64,000 nt of DNA, from contig JAMAHW010000060.1 in the NCBI GenBank assembly GCA_023627715.1, positions 124,001-188,000 on the forward strand, given 5' to 3'. The notes under the pieces are model-generated. The model did not search any database. It had not been told where the DNA came from and saw only the letters and a list, made by a program, of their open reading frames with translations. Of this stretch, positions 53,073 through 64,000 are shown piece by piece. Source of the DNA: Periconia sp. R9002. Lineage: Eukaryota; Ascomycota; Dothideomycetes; Pleosporales; Periconiaceae. Numbering within the stretch: position 1 is the stretch's first letter; each line of letters opens with the position of its first letter. A program made the position numbers and the translations under genes.

Positions 53073-54485
53073 ATGTTGTCACGACGCAACAAAACGCTCT
53101 TGTCAGTCTCTCTTTTTCTAGCGGTCTGGGCATGGAACGTCTCAGCGGTAGCCATCGAGAAGGGGGCATCTGTCAGTGATTTGAGCGTGTCGCAAATTGA
53201 GGACCAACTGCAGGTATGCCTTCATCCAACGCATTCATGACTCGATCCATGCCTGGCTTAATCTCTATCGTGCTCTCTACCGATCATGGTTTCGCACATG
53301 TATATTAATCTATCCCATATTGCCGTACATAGGAATGCCCCCTTGTCCAAGCCCTCAACGAACACAAAGTAGCCTCCAACCCCACTACCTCCAGCCTCAC
53401 CTCCCAGATCTTCGCCTTTCTCTTCCCAGGAAGTCCCGCCGTTAACGCTCTCCTCGCGACTCTCTACATCTCTGGCCCTCCGAACTTTCTGTTGGCATTA
53501 TGTCCTCCCAATATCGATCCTTCGTCGCTCTCTGTCATGGTGGCCTTTGCCGTGGGCGGTCTGTTGGGTGATACTCTCTTCCACCTACTGCCTGAGATTT
53601 TCTTGGGCGAGGATGAGCATGACAAAGTAAAGTTCGTTATGGTCGAACCCAACAAGAACCTGCTGCTCGGCGTAGCCATCATGGTGGGGTTTGTCACTTT
53701 CGTTGCTATGGACAAAGGACTGCGTATCGCAACCGGAGGAGAGGGCGGCCATGACCATTCCCATGGACATTCTCATGAAAAAGTCGAGGCAACCGCAACT
53801 GCTACCGGTGCCGAAACAAACGGCTCTAAGGATGCAGTGCGTTCCCGCAAATCGAAGCAAGATACCCCGAAATCAGCCGCGATTGAGCAGGAGAAGGAAA
53901 TCAACGCCAGCGTTAAGCTCGGAGGATATCTGAACCTGATTGCTGATTTCACCCATAACATCACCGATGGCTTAGCCATGAGCTCCTCCTTCTACGCTTC
54001 CCCCACCATCGGTGCCACTACCACCGTCGCCGTCTTCTTTCACGAGATCCCACACGAGGTTGGAGACTTTGCCCTTCTGATCCAGTCGGGCTTTAGCAAG
54101 AGGGCTGCTATGGGGGCTCAGTTCGTTACTGCAATTGGAGCGCTTCTCGGCACCTGCCTTGGAATTGCCATCCAAGAGTTCGGCGGCAATGCCTCGTCTG
54201 CCGATGCGTCTTCAGGACCTGGATTGTGGGGTACCAGTCTTCGATGGGGTGATATGCTGTTGCCCTTCACGGCCGGCACGTTCCTGTATGTTGGAACTGT
54301 TGCGGTGATTCCTGAACTTCTGGAAACGGGGCCGAACAAAAGGCAGGAGCTCAAAAAGACTCTCACTCAGTTTGCAGCCATGTTCACTGGTGCCGGCATC
54401 ATGCTGGCGTAAGTATTTTCCCTGTACCAACTGCTTTTAAGTCTATTCTATACTAACTTCATAATTTAGGATATCATGGTCATAG
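53073..54485 (+). CDS. YKE4: ZIP-family zinc transporter, KE4/ZIP7 (LZT) type
   Basis: Three exons: 53073-53213, 53333-54408 and 54470-54485 (only 16 nt), giving 410 aa. There is a signal peptide (NKTLLSVSLFLAVWAWNVSA) and about eight membrane spans. A His-rich loop GGHDHSHGHSHEK sits between spans III and IV. HNITDGLAMS is the HNxxDG zinc site in span IV, and FFHEIPHEVGDFALL is the HExPHExGD motif of span V that defines the LZT subfamily. The protein ends MLAISWS, encoded across the last intron (branch TACTAAC). Members export zinc from the ER/secretory pathway to the cytosol (yeast Yke4, human ZIP7). The call of subcellular site is by family. Confidence 0.92.
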
Positions 54486-57075
54486 ATCAATTCAACGACA
54501 GAAGCATATGCTACCTTAGCTGAAATACGCGCCGAGATACCCGCCTTCTCCATCTATTCGTACTTTATGTTGACGCTTTGATTTGCATTTGAGTCGATAT
54601 CGCACATTATGGGTGCTGGGCTCAGAAGCATTGTTGCACATCAAAGCTGCAGAGCTAGATTAAATAAAGTAGAAAACCAGCATCTCACTCACAAATAAAT
54701 ATAATCATCGATGTGTCGGCGAGAATTCTCCTCTGTTTGTGATCCGCCTGCGCACCCCTATATTGCCTTACACCCTTTTTCGTTTTTTTTTTCTCTCGAA
54801 TCGCTGGATCCTCGCACACATACCCGTCCACTCCTATACTCCCAGAACCCACCTACTTCCAAATAGTTAACTACTGTCTCGTTACCTTAACTCATACAAC
54901 GTCATTTTTCCAACATAACAATCCTACTTCACATCTCGCATCACCACCGATCCTGCAATCCCCTCTTAGATTTCCGGCTTAGGCAACCTCATCGTTCAGC
55001 ACTAAAAAGTGGTTGGGCAAAGTACTCGTCATATTTGACAACCCTTACGCACGGAATAGGTAATATCCTTCGTTGGATGGGCAGCAATTTCTTGCGCTAC
55101 ACGGCGTGCCCAAGTATAATCATGTCCTCGTGCGGTATCCTTCAGCTTTCTTTTCTTTTCATTGCGCCTCAGGAGGATGAAGGATGAAAGGGGGTTGCAT
55201 GGGATGAAAGTTTCTAGAAGGATCAATCTTAGCTTTGCGGCCTAAAGGTGCGGATTTTTCCTTTCTTTTTTTTAGAGAATTGGTCTTCGACGTCATGGTC
55301 ATGGAATACCAAAGTAGGCAATCTAACGACAAATAACCTAAAAGTGCAAAAAGAAGCAAGCAACTACTAATCCCCAAACGATGGATCCTTAATCTGCGCC
55401 CTGCGGGAATTTTAGGGCATGGAACTCGGAGCGCCTTGCATCGAGTGAAATGTTCCCAGCGGCGTGGTTCTCCGAGGATTGGGATGAGGAATTTGTCCCA
55501 AGAGGCCATGGACGCCTAACTGTAACAAATGTAGTGCCTCGTAGTCTATAGCGACTCAAGACTTGACAATATTGCCGTAGATCCCAACTAGCGGTACTAA
55601 CCCTATGAGGCATACACTATGTATACTCGTTACCATCGTCCTCTGCATACAGTGCATTGCGCTTCATCAATCATCTCCGCCGTCATCCGCCGCGTTCAAC
55701 AGGCCCCATACGTAAGCCCCATCAAACCTTCAGCTCCCAAGAAAAAAGAAAGACTGTGCCAACATCGTGCTGGAACAATCTGATTCTGTGCTGCCTTCTG
55801 AGTTGCTGCCTTCCGTGAGGCGTAGGTATCGTAGTACCATCTGAAACTTGTTGTGTAGCTGTCTTGCTCCATGCCCATTACCACTGCTTGACCATATGAG
55901 GAAACTTGCCTACATAGATCCCTGCTACGCGCTCGCGGTAAACCAGAGCGTTTACTGTACAGGCAGCTCTTTCATTTCCTATGCTAGACTAGGGGGCTAC
56001 CGCCACGATGATCAGTGATCAGGGTAGGTGTCGGTAGTCGGTGTCAGCGTCCTGAAACGACAACAACAAAGCAGGGCGTGAGAAAGAGAACTGAGGCGCC
56101 AGTCGCATCTCCCATAGCCCCATCATCATGATCACGAAGTATCACTTTCTGCTGAGGTCTCGTACTTTTATCCCCGAAATCTTCCTTCGACGCACAACAA
56201 GGCAACGGTACACGATACCCTTTCCTCCTTAGCTCTGCTATTATTGGCCTGTCATTTCTCATTCAATTAGGAACTTCGTTGGTCTTGTGCGGGGACCGAA
56301 AAATGTGGCGTGTGCGTTGGGTAGCGGCCCCCGTTCGCGCTGCTAAGCTCATTCGTTCACTTAGTGTGGATGCCTCGTACTCGTAGTTTGACACCCTGAT
56401 CCTTTGCTGGCGGTGGCTTTGAGGGTATTGCACGGCGCCAGTGCAGATGGAGTCGCGAGGAGAATTATTATTGGGGACGGTGACAAGGCTGGGATGTTGG
56501 GATTCATTTTAGGCCTTGGGGCGGAGACTAGCTGAGCTGACTGAGGCGGGGTGCGGCATTGACTTGGGCGTGTTCTCAGTCGGATGATGGTTTTCGTATA
56601 AAAGTACGCGGTGTTCGCATGGGGTGAGTTTTAAATACTCTAGCCCTTGTCATCTTTCCACTCAGATCTTTTCCTACGATTTTCTTTTGTCTTTTGTGCT
56701 GTTGGTTGGAGACAGGCTCTCAACGAAAGAAAGGTCGCTTTCTGGTATACACCTCGTATTTCGCCGCATTCAAAACGAAGGGTACCGACATATCCGAGAT
56801 ACCAAGGATCCACAAGGCTGCAGTGGATCAGCTCGTCATATTCCCTCTGCGATTGATCAAACGCGACTCCTTCGGTTTTTCGGCACTGCAGTACATCGGA
56901 ACAGACGGGTCGGTCACTACTTTCTGGGCACCTTAAGAGTGGGGGAGCCTATCTTGAAAAAAACACTTCGATATTTATCCAGTACTTAACTGTCGCCGTC
57001 ATCGCGAACACGCCAGCGATAGGTATCAGGATACGAAGCGACGGAGCTGAAGAACGACTGAAACAAAAAGATTCA
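54486..57075. other. Intergenic, about 2.6 kb
   Basis: No gene confidently recognised. An 80-codon frame at 56694-56936 (VYTSYFAAFKTKG...FGFSALQYIGTDG) looks protein-like but has no start context or recognised family. T tracts at 54787 and 55266. A TATA-like GTATAAAAG at 56597 lies upstream of that frame. Confidence 0.4.
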
Positions 57076-57525
57076 ATGGGCTCCACACACCCACACCTCA
57101 GTATACCCGCAGCGCAACCACGCCTTCAAACAATCTCGTCATTTCTCACAACAATCCGCCACTCCCAGACATCACGCACCTTCCAAAGCTCAAAACTCTT
57201 TTCCACGGTCCTCCTCATCCTCGCCCTCCTCGCCATAGTCACACACCTCCTCACCAACTTCGCCATCCCCTCGCTCTCCACCGATCTCGCGCATACTTTT
57301 GCCGCCGCAACCCCATTAGCTTGCACCGCCAGCGTTGGCGACTCACTATGTTGTTCGTTGTTCTCCGAGGCAGAGCCATGTGTGGAGGAATGTAGGAGAA
57401 AGTTTATGGATCGCGAGACTATGGAGTTCGAGGCTGGTTTTGGAGAGTGTGAGAGTATGTGTTTGACGACGTACAAGGATGAAGGATGTGGTGAGAAGCG
57501 CGGAGAAAGCAGGTTGGAGAGGTGA
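57076..57525 (+). CDS. Small single-span Cys-rich membrane protein, hypothetical
   Basis: 149 aa starting MGSTHPHLSI. A hydrophobic span at about residues 43-65 (STVLLILALLAIVTHLLTNF) follows a basic N-terminal segment, suggesting a type II membrane protein or uncleaved anchor. The lumenal/extracellular part has eight Cys (ACTAS...DSLCCSLF...EPCVEECRRKF...ECESMC...EGCGEK), probably disulphide-bonded. The first half has the C-ending codon bias of expressed fungal genes. No family recognised. The opposite-strand frames over the same bases are shadows. Confidence 0.55.
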   Translation: MGSTHPHLSIPAAQPRLQTISSFLTTIRHSQTSRTFQSSKLFSTVLLILALLAIVTHLLTNFAIPSLSTDLAHTFAAATPLACTASVGDSLCCSLFSEAEPCVEECRRKFMDRETMEFEAGFGECESMCLTTYKDEGCGEKRGESRLER

Positions 57526-58511
57526 TGGGATGAAGAAGCACTGATCAACGAGTGCAAATGATTTGTCTTTCTCTCGTACACCTGCAGCCATGATATGATC
57601 ATTAAGGAATATCATCAGGGAGGCAAAGAAAGAGGGGGAGAAGAAGAAGTGAACGACCAGCGTCAACCCAAACCCCACGCAATCATTCAACTGATGGAGC
57701 ACCTTGTTGCAGTCCACGCACAATCCCGTCAACCCTCCCCCTGTCAAACGCCACCAATTCGCTCTTGGGAACCTAGTCACAACCGATTAGTCTCACTCTA
57801 CACCGACATGAGACGTCAATTCTGGCACTGTGCTAGCAAATCCAGTCCGCTGAACGTTGAATGCAATCCCTTGCGTTACTACACGTTGTCTACTAGACTC
57901 TACTATGCGATGAGAATCGCCTGTTCGGACAACCTTAGTTGGTGGCATGGGGCCGTAGCCGATTAGGGTCCCACGCATATGAAGTCGTGGTCTTTTCAAG
58001 ATTCAGTTTTCGGAGTGGGTGTGAATGAATTACTCGGAAATGTTTGAGATATTGTTGCTGGTGAAATGGAAAAGGATTTGGAGAAAGCCGACCACGCGCT
58101 GGCATCGATTGAAGGGTCAAGTCTTGTGAGACGATAAAAGAGCTGTGCATCCAGGCTCTAAGCTTTATATGTTTATTTGATTTGGGAATGGTTGAGGGTG
58201 AGAATGAGGGATCTGGTATTTGATCTAAACATTGATGACTCCGCTCAACCCCAATTTCAAACCAGTGTATTATGCATTAATGAAACACTTTTATATTCGG
58301 AAAAAGTTCACTGGAAATAATAGATTCCCCGTAAACTCTTGCGGAAGGCCCACAACATCGAGCTTGGTTCTGACCGTTGTCTTCGCTAAAATGATTCCGA
58401 AACAGTTTATCCCACCCCACACCCCGCATAACTACGCCTCACTCAATACCACCAAGATTGCAGAGTATACACCAAACCAGACGCCTCGAAAAATCTAAGA
58501 ACGCCCTAGCA
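57526..58511. other. Intergenic
   Basis: No gene recognised; probably holds the promoter of the following kinase gene. Confidence 0.4.
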
Positions 58512-59906
58512 ATGGAGCAGCATATGCCATTCGATGATGTAGCATGGGAACAGAGCGACAATATATTCGATGAATGGAAAAAAAAGCTATTTGTTAGGGA
58601 TACGCAGCTGGCTATTGCTCATTTTATCACAAAACACCGGGGAGGTGTACCTGAGGAGCTTCTCGTACCATTATGTGGCTCCTACAATGTTTGCTACCAG
58701 CTTTTGTTCCAAGACGGCGGATCTGCAATATTGCGAATCCCGTGCCCTGGCATACACCTATTCCCAGACGAGAAAATCCGCGACGAAGTTGCAGTGATGA
58801 AATGTATTTCCGAGAAGACGACAATACCCATCCCTTTTGTTTTACATCACGGATCTACAGACGAATGCCCGGGCAATTTAGGACCGTTCATAATCATGGA
58901 ATGGGTCAACAATGCACACACTCTGTCCACCTTGCTGAATGTCCCCGGTCGGAAAAAAGAAGATGGCCAAATTTTAGACCCCAAAGTCGACGAAACAAAA
59001 TTGCAATACGTGTACGATCAGATTGCAGACATAATGTTCCAACTCTCGAATATCACATTCGACAAAATAGGAACACCGTTGGAAACTGCAAAAGGTGTTT
59101 GGGAAGTGACGGAGAGGCCGCTTACTTGGGACATGAACGAGCTGGTCCAGCTGGCGAACTGCCCCCCTTCGGCGCTGCTGTCCTCGACTTTCGCGACATC
59201 TAAGGCCTACTACTCCGCGATGGCCGAATCCAAGATGATGCATCTCGACATGCAGCATAACGACGCCATACAGTCCCCGGAAGACTGTCGGCGTAAGTAC
59301 ATTGCCCGCCAGCTCTTCAAAAAGCTCGCTGCTGAAGGAAAACTTCACGATCCCACGTCGGAGAATGGTCCTTTCCGGCTCTGGTGTGATGACCTGCGCC
59401 CTGGAAATATTCTCGTGAACGAGAATTGGCGCATACTTGCCGTTATAGACTGGGAATTCACCTACGCCGCGCCAGCAGAGTACAGCTTCAACACTCCTTG
59501 GTGGCTTCTAATTGAGACACCCGAGTGGTGGTTCCCCGGTTATGACGATTTTGTCAAAGAGTATGAGCCTCGCATGAATATGTTTCTCCGCAGTATCAGC
59601 CAACGAGTGAAAAGCGCGGTTGAGCGCGGAGAGCGGCTCAGCGATAGTAGGATGGCCGAGAGAATGCGGGAAAGTTGGACATCTGGAAGGTTCTGGATTG
59701 ATTATGTGTGCAGGAGAAGCTGGGCGTTTGACGCTGTGTTCTGGAAGTTTATAGAACCGATATTCTTTGGTGGCAATGGAAGCGGAGACGAGTATGAAGC
59801 CAGGCTTGAATTGTTGGGAGAAAAAGAGAGATCAGGCATTGATGCATTTGTGGCCAAGAAAGTTGAAGAGTCTAAAGTGAGGACTCTAAAGAATTGGGAA
59901 GAATAA
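58512..59906 (+). CDS. APH-fold phosphotransferase (second copy type)
   Basis: 464 aa from ATG 58512 (MEQHMPFDDV). N-lobe: GSYNVCYQLLFQDGGSAILRIP, then RDEVAVMKCISEKTTIPIPFVL, then GPFIIMEWVNNAHTL (hinge). The catalytic loop reads RLWCDDLRPGNILVNE, with Asp and Asn in the HxDxxxxN positions but Cys-Asp-Asp replacing the usual His-x-Asp. Metal-binding Asp in LAVIDWEFTYAAPAEYSF. The C-terminus is a long helical extension. It belongs to the fungal APH/phosphotransferase group but is of a different subgroup from the gene at 43825, so the two are not a tandem pair. Substrate unknown. Confidence 0.85.
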   Translation: MEQHMPFDDVAWEQSDNIFDEWKKKLFVRDTQLAIAHFITKHRGGVPEELLVPLCGSYNVCYQLLFQDGGSAILRIPCPGIHLFPDEKIRDEVAVMKCISEKTTIPIPFVLHHGSTDECPGNLGPFIIMEWVNNAHTLSTLLNVPGRKKEDGQILDPKVDETKLQYVYDQIADIMFQLSNITFDKIGTPLETAKGVWEVTERPLTWDMNELVQLANCPPSALLSSTFATSKAYYSAMAESKMMHLDMQHNDAIQSPEDCRRKYIARQLFKKLAAEGKLHDPTSENGPFRLWCDDLRPGNILVNENWRILAVIDWEFTYAAPAEYSFNTPWWLLIETPEWWFPGYDDFVKEYEPRMNMFLRSISQRVKSAVERGERLSDSRMAERMRESWTSGRFWIDYVCRRSWAFDAVFWKFIEPIFFGGNGSGDEYEARLELLGEKERSGIDAFVAKKVEESKVRTLKNWEE

Positions 59907-61260
59907 GGTGGAGCATGTCTTCATGCTGTCATGCAAACACTTCTGGAAAGTAATTGAAGGATCCTCTTTTTTATGCCCTGGCCAAGCTTTAGATCGCAAA
60001 CTCCCATCGCGTGAGATAAGCATCATAGCTTGTATGAAAGAGATAGTTTTTTCTGCATACAAAAAGTGGTAGTGAACCACTATCGTACGAGATAGGGATC
60101 CAGTGTGATGCACCCCGTGATGTTACAACAGTAGTCCGGTACATACTCATCTAAATGAATACAGATATGTACCTAGGCAGAGTCCATCTCATACATCCTT
60201 GGGAATTACGCGCAACCAAATGCCAGCAAAACTTGAATCAATACATACATCAGTCCCCCGCAATAATCTCAATAGTTAAGTTTCGCACTCCGCTCGCGCG
60301 CAACTCACTGCGCAATCGAGTAATTTCCTCTGAGTGATTTTCCTCTATGCATTCCATCACCGTCAGCGAACAAGCACAAACCAGCTCGCCGGAGTCGAGA
60401 ACGCGGTTCGAACATAGCGATGATTCGCGGACTTTCCAAACGGTGTGAGGATGCAGGAAGATTTCTCTTTCGTGTTGTGCTTCAGAGAATGCGTGATCGC
60501 TGGCAGGGGTGGTAGGCGATCCCGTCGAACGGCAGCTTGCGGACCACCCCTCCTCAACAGCTAAACAAAAGCCAACACGAACTAACAGCACAAATCAGTT
60601 ACCACATCTCTTCACGAGCATTTCATCAGTTCTGATTGACATGAAGAGGACTTTGCTACAAAAGCGTCGTAATATACAGTTGTATTTCACTTATGGTTCG
60701 CACGCTCTCAGACCCTGAAGCCCGGATGGGGGCGGACTCTTGCGCAAGTCCTGAATCCACTTTCAAACACAACACAAGATGGCTATTCCGCCGCCCCACC
60801 TTAGAGATCTCTATACTACAGCTCATTCGCTCGTTTAAAATTAAGGTTCATGTCTTATAAGCTTAATTACCCCAGATTGCCTCTTCCAGAAGGAAATGAG
60901 CCTCGAGTCCAAGAATAGGCCCGCTCGAAAGACTTGTCAGGCCGTCTCATGTTGCGCCTGAAAAGTACGTCAGGTGTCGACAGATCAGAACTCTCCGTAG
61001 ACTATGTGGTATGGATCAGCACGCACAGTGCAAGTGTACGCGCCCCCTACTCTGGTATAAGTATGTCCTCTTCCACATCCACTGGTGAGCATCAAGCCTA
61101 CGTCTTGTTCGCCATACCTAACCACTCTTCACTCTGGTAGTTTTGCATTCTTTCTGAGTCTGGTCACTCAATTTTTGTTTACTTGATCACCCTTTTACCT
61201 CGCTCATTTCTTTGTATACCTTTTTCACACATTTTTTTATACCCACTCCACATCATCAAC
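59907..61260. other. Intergenic
   Basis: No gene recognised. A minus-strand 113-codon frame at 60250-60591 has some protein-like character (VWKVRESSLCSNRVLDSGEL, then ITRLRSELRASGV) and may be a fragment. The region just before 61261 has a T/C-rich leader. Confidence 0.4.
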
Positions 61261-62387
61261 ATGAAGACCTCTCTCATCCTCCCCACCCTCTTCACCGTTG
61301 CCTTCACAGCTCCCGCAACCTTCATCCCCCTCCGTCGTCAGAACAATGCACAAACCTTCACTGGCAACCTAGGCGGCGCCGCAACCCCCATCGTGGACTC
61401 CGGCAACGCTGACCGACCCTTCCAAGTGGGTCAAGATACCTTTGTCAACATTGGAGCGGCTGTCCAGCGAAGCTGCGATCAACAGTTTAACAAATGTGCG
61501 AATTTGGCCAACGGAGGAGACCAAACTGTAGATGTCGCTGCTTGTACTGCGCAGAAGAGTGAGTGAAGGTCTTGCGACGATTTTGGGGGCTCAAAACTGA
61601 CATCGTAATAGCTCAGTGTGATGCTGCGGGCGCAAATGCGGGAGCAGGAGCGGGAGCAAATGCCAACGCCGCAAATGCCAATGCCAATGCTGGGAATGCT
61701 GGAAACGCAAATGCTGGCAATGTCAACGCCGCAAATGCTGGAAACGCCAACGCCGCAAATGCCAACGCTGGAAACGCAAATGCTGGCAATGCTAACGCAG
61801 GCAATGCTAACGCCAACGCTGGCAATGCCAATGCCAATGCCGGAGCTGCTCAAAATGCCACCGCGGATGCTGGAACCGCTGCGAACGCTGGAAATGCTAA
61901 TGCTGGTGCCAATGGAAAAGCCAATGGCAAGGCAAAGGCAAAGGGAAAAGCCAACCAGGCCAACGCAAATGCTGCAAACGCGAACGCTGGCAATGCCAAT
62001 GCCGCCGCTGCAAATGCTGCAAATGCTGCCGCTGGAAACGCCAACGCCGGAAATGCTGCAAATGCCAATGCCAACGCCGGAGCTGCTCAGAACGCCACTG
62101 CGGATGCCGGAGCCGCTGCGAATGCTGGCAATGCTAATGCTGGTGCCAATGGCAAGGCCAACGGCAAAGGAAAGGCGAAGGGGAAAGCCAACCAAGGCAA
62201 CGCAAATGCGAACGCTGCAGCTGGAAATGCAAATGCGAATGCCGGAAATGCAAATGCTACTGGCAAGGGCAAAGGCAAGGGCAAGGCAAATGCCAATGCT
62301 AATGCGAATGGAAACGCAAATGCAAACGCAAATGCAAACAATGCGGCTGCCGCTAACGCTGGTAACGCTGGTAATGCCAACAACTGA
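61261..62387 (+). CDS. Secreted Ala/Asn/Gly-repeat protein
   Basis: Two exons: 61261-61558 and 61612-62387, with a 53-nt intron (GTGAGT...CGTAATAG), giving 357 aa. There is a signal peptide at residues 1-17 (MKTSLILPTLFTVAFTA). A conserved Cys-containing domain at about 25-105 (QTFTGNLGGAATPIVDSG, RPFQVGQDTFVN, VQRSCDQQFNKCANLAN, CTAQKTQCDAA) is common among secreted fungal proteins. Residues 105-357 are almost only Ala, Asn and Gly in ANAGN-type repeats, interrupted by two copies of an about 75-residue block containing AAQNATADAG, NGKANGK and KAKGKANQ. Likely a cell-wall or secreted structural protein. The minus-strand open frame across the repeat is a codon-composition shadow. Confidence 0.85.
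61630..62384 (+). repeat. GCAAATGCC-type coding repeats in the secreted protein
   Basis: Imperfect 6- to 18-bp units of Ala-Asn-Ala-Gly-Asn codons. A larger internal duplication spans about 61846-62010 and 62086-62230. Confidence 0.8.
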
Positions 62388-62830
62388 GTCCAGAGACGAC
62401 ATCGAAGACTATCTCCTTGGACTCAAAAACTCAAACTCTCGAAGTCTCGAATCTCAGGCGTCGAAACCGTATGATGGATGATACCCATGATACACCCCTC
62501 AAAAGCGTGCGTGGCTGCAGCGAATTGTTTCTATTGTATTATATAGGTTAACCGTGAATCGAAAGTGTTCTTGTCTTCGCGAACGATCGAGGAGTGGCTC
62601 GCCGTGAATACATATTCCTTCTCTGGATTGTTCAATGCCGGTGTGCTTGACATGAGATTTCCTTCGTGCGTATAGTGTGATCAGGAACCGATGACTCTTG
62701 TGACGTTGTTGCGAAGGTATCTAGAGAAACAAGCCTTACCCCGAAAAGAGTAAGATGGCAATAAAAAAAAGCAAAAAAAAAAGAATTGTAGCCGTTAACT
62801 GAAGCCATCGAATCGGCAGTTTGGAAAACT
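62388..62830. other. Intergenic, 3' flank of the secreted protein gene
   Basis: A-rich tract at 62762-62783. No gene recognised. Confidence 0.4.
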
Positions 62831-62900
62831 GCCCAGGCTGAGAATCGAACTCAGAATAACACGGCCACAACGTGTCGTGATACCATTTCACCACCTGAGC
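62831..62900 (-). tRNA. tRNA-His (GTG)
   Basis: The minus-strand sequence starts GCTCAGGTGG and ends CAGCCTGGGC. The 7-bp acceptor stem (GCTCAGG/CCTGGGC) has one wobble. The anticodon stem ACACG/CGTGT encloses loop TTGTGGC with anticodon GTG. The T arm CTGAG-TTCGATT-CTCAG is intact. No intron. Confidence 0.92.
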
Positions 62901-63694
62901 GATGTGATTCGTCATCGTTTAAACATATTATATACCTATACACATCGTTATTCGACTGCATTCAAATCTTCGAATACGCAATGCTTGATGTGTTCACTGA
63001 ATAGAATATTGTGGCCCCGCTTTGTGTGGCGCATTATTCACACCGTTCTTCGGCGGCGCTTCTTTGGTTGGTGGTGTGGACCAATGGAATTTTTGTCTAG
63101 CGCAAGTGCTACCAAACCTTCCACCTCCATTGATTCTTTTTCTTGATGATTCCGTTCCTCAACTCGGCACAATTTGCTGAATCAAGACAAACTGGATGAC
63201 TTAGTGAGGTCGCATGGTTGAGAGAAACATACATGAGGCATGATGCCATTGCGCACATGAGAGAAATGCCCGTAAGAACAGCTATCGGTGATATTACAAA
63301 AATTGAGAATCTAAGCAATGTCTTTCATAATCATTCTTCTTTAACAAACTCCATCAATCCTTAGAGCGTGCATTCTACGACGGACATTGTGCCATGATGT
63401 TCCACGCTCAAGTGCTACATATGCGAAAACCCTTCAACTCTCAAGGCTTCCTAAAAAGCTCGGGCAAAAGAACTCTGTGGGCTGGGGAACGTAAAGAATA
63501 TCTCTCAGCTATTCCAATACTATTTGATTCATATTATTGCGGTCGCCCAACACTGAGCAGTCCCTTCATTCTCTCCTTTCAACATCGTTGATGCATTGTG
63601 CGAATTCGGTGTTCGCGGGGTACCGCACAGACCATTGCCCCACCAAAAAGAAAAAGTATTTGCGGAAGCTCATGCTTCAACCGGAGCAAAAAAA
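62901..63694. other. Spacer between tRNA genes
   Basis: No gene recognised. Confidence 0.4.
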
Positions 63695-63779
63695 TGATTC
63701 AGCCGAGGTTTGAACTCGGGACCTTCAGTGTACTAACTTGATGTTAGACTGACGTGATAACCAACTACACCACCGAACC
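63695..63779 (-). tRNA. tRNA-Val (AAC) with short intron
   Basis: The minus strand reads GGTTCGGTGGTGTAGTTGG at the start. The anticodon stem TCAGT/ACTGA encloses CTAACA (anticodon AAC), followed by an 11-nt insert (TCAAGTTAGTA) at the canonical intron position after base 37. The T arm is CCGAG-TTCAAAC-CTCGG. The acceptor stem GGTTCGG/CTGAATC pairs with two wobbles. Confidence 0.9.
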
Positions 63780-64000
63780 GGTTGCTTGATGAGATTTTTG
63801 TGCATTTTGTTAAATATATACTGAACGTAAAGAAGTGAGTTAAGTGCTCGAAGTGGGAACGAATCGCACCATGAAAACACAGACGAAGGGTTTAGCTAGC
63901 GTTAGGAGACGAACATCTTATCTCAATCGAAATCTAAGCGCAACATGGTTTGAATCCGGTGGTATCCGTTCTCTGGCTTTGGCGGGGAGCCATATGCGGG

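Noticed and set aside
61479..62402. Minus-strand 307-codon frame over the Ala/Asn/Gly repeat
   Set aside because: Its Ile/Ser/Cys/Gly monotony mirrors the codon repeat on the plus strand, where a signal peptide, Cys domain and valid intron exist.
63845..63970. Third tRNA gene or fragment
   Set aside because: GGTGCGATTCGTTCCCAC on the minus strand resembles a B box, but no acceptor, D or anticodon stems can be formed around it.

Overview
This is nuclear DNA of a filamentous ascomycete (Pezizomycotina). A Dothideomycete is my guess, from gene content only. Introns are short (49-98 nt), GT..AG, with CTAAC/CTGAC-type branch points. The recognisable genes are typical of the group: S-(hydroxymethyl)glutathione dehydrogenase, cytochrome-b5 sphingolipid desaturase, Nop16, a KE4-type ZIP transporter, a LYC1-type acetyltransferase, fungal APH-fold kinases, and F-box/2EXR-like proteins. 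There are two minus-strand tRNA genes near the right end.

Layout. 1-155: 5' end of a methyltransferase gene running off the window. About 1.4-11.3 kb: a minus-strand array of about 25 short candidate exons. Each has a branch point, an acceptor AG, exactly 15 nt and usually a Gly-Trp codon pair, and then stays open to its own stop. The array lies directly downstream of, and in phase with, an F-box-like gene (12.0-13.3 kb) whose 5' exon ends in a phase-0 donor. 13.6-14.4 kb: a second F-box-like gene. 16.5-22.6 kb: three conserved genes (SET protein, AhpC/TSA-like protein, glutathione-dependent formaldehyde dehydrogenase).

23.2-27.9 kb and 30.9-33.0 kb, with remnants at 37.1-37.7 kb: tandem arrays of units of about 150-330 bp. 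Each unit has a TATA box, a pyrimidine tract ending in CTTTACACTG, a body with no conserved reading frame, and a hairpin built on GATGA-GAT-TCATC. They look like small noncoding RNA genes. A multi-membrane-span protein gene (29.0-30.7 kb) interrupts the array. 34.4-45.1 kb: UPF0658-type membrane protein, LYC1-like acetyltransferase, a hypothetical protein, an F-box-like protein, a five-exon protein kinase and an APH-type kinase. A short inverted-repeat element (MITE-like) is present in five copies between 25 and 45 kb. 45.6-54.5 kb: delta-8 sphingolipid desaturase, a 4.3 kb gene-poor stretch, Nop16 and a ZIP transporter. 57-64 kb: a small membrane protein, a second APH-type kinase, a secreted Ala/Asn/Gly-repeat protein, and tRNA-His and tRNA-Val.

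The two arrays are what the ordinary gene catalogue does not explain. The first resembles a bank of alternative terminal exons, or silent cassettes, for an F-box protein. The second resembles a family of about 25 hairpin RNA genes. Neither has expression evidence here; both rest on sequence architecture alone.
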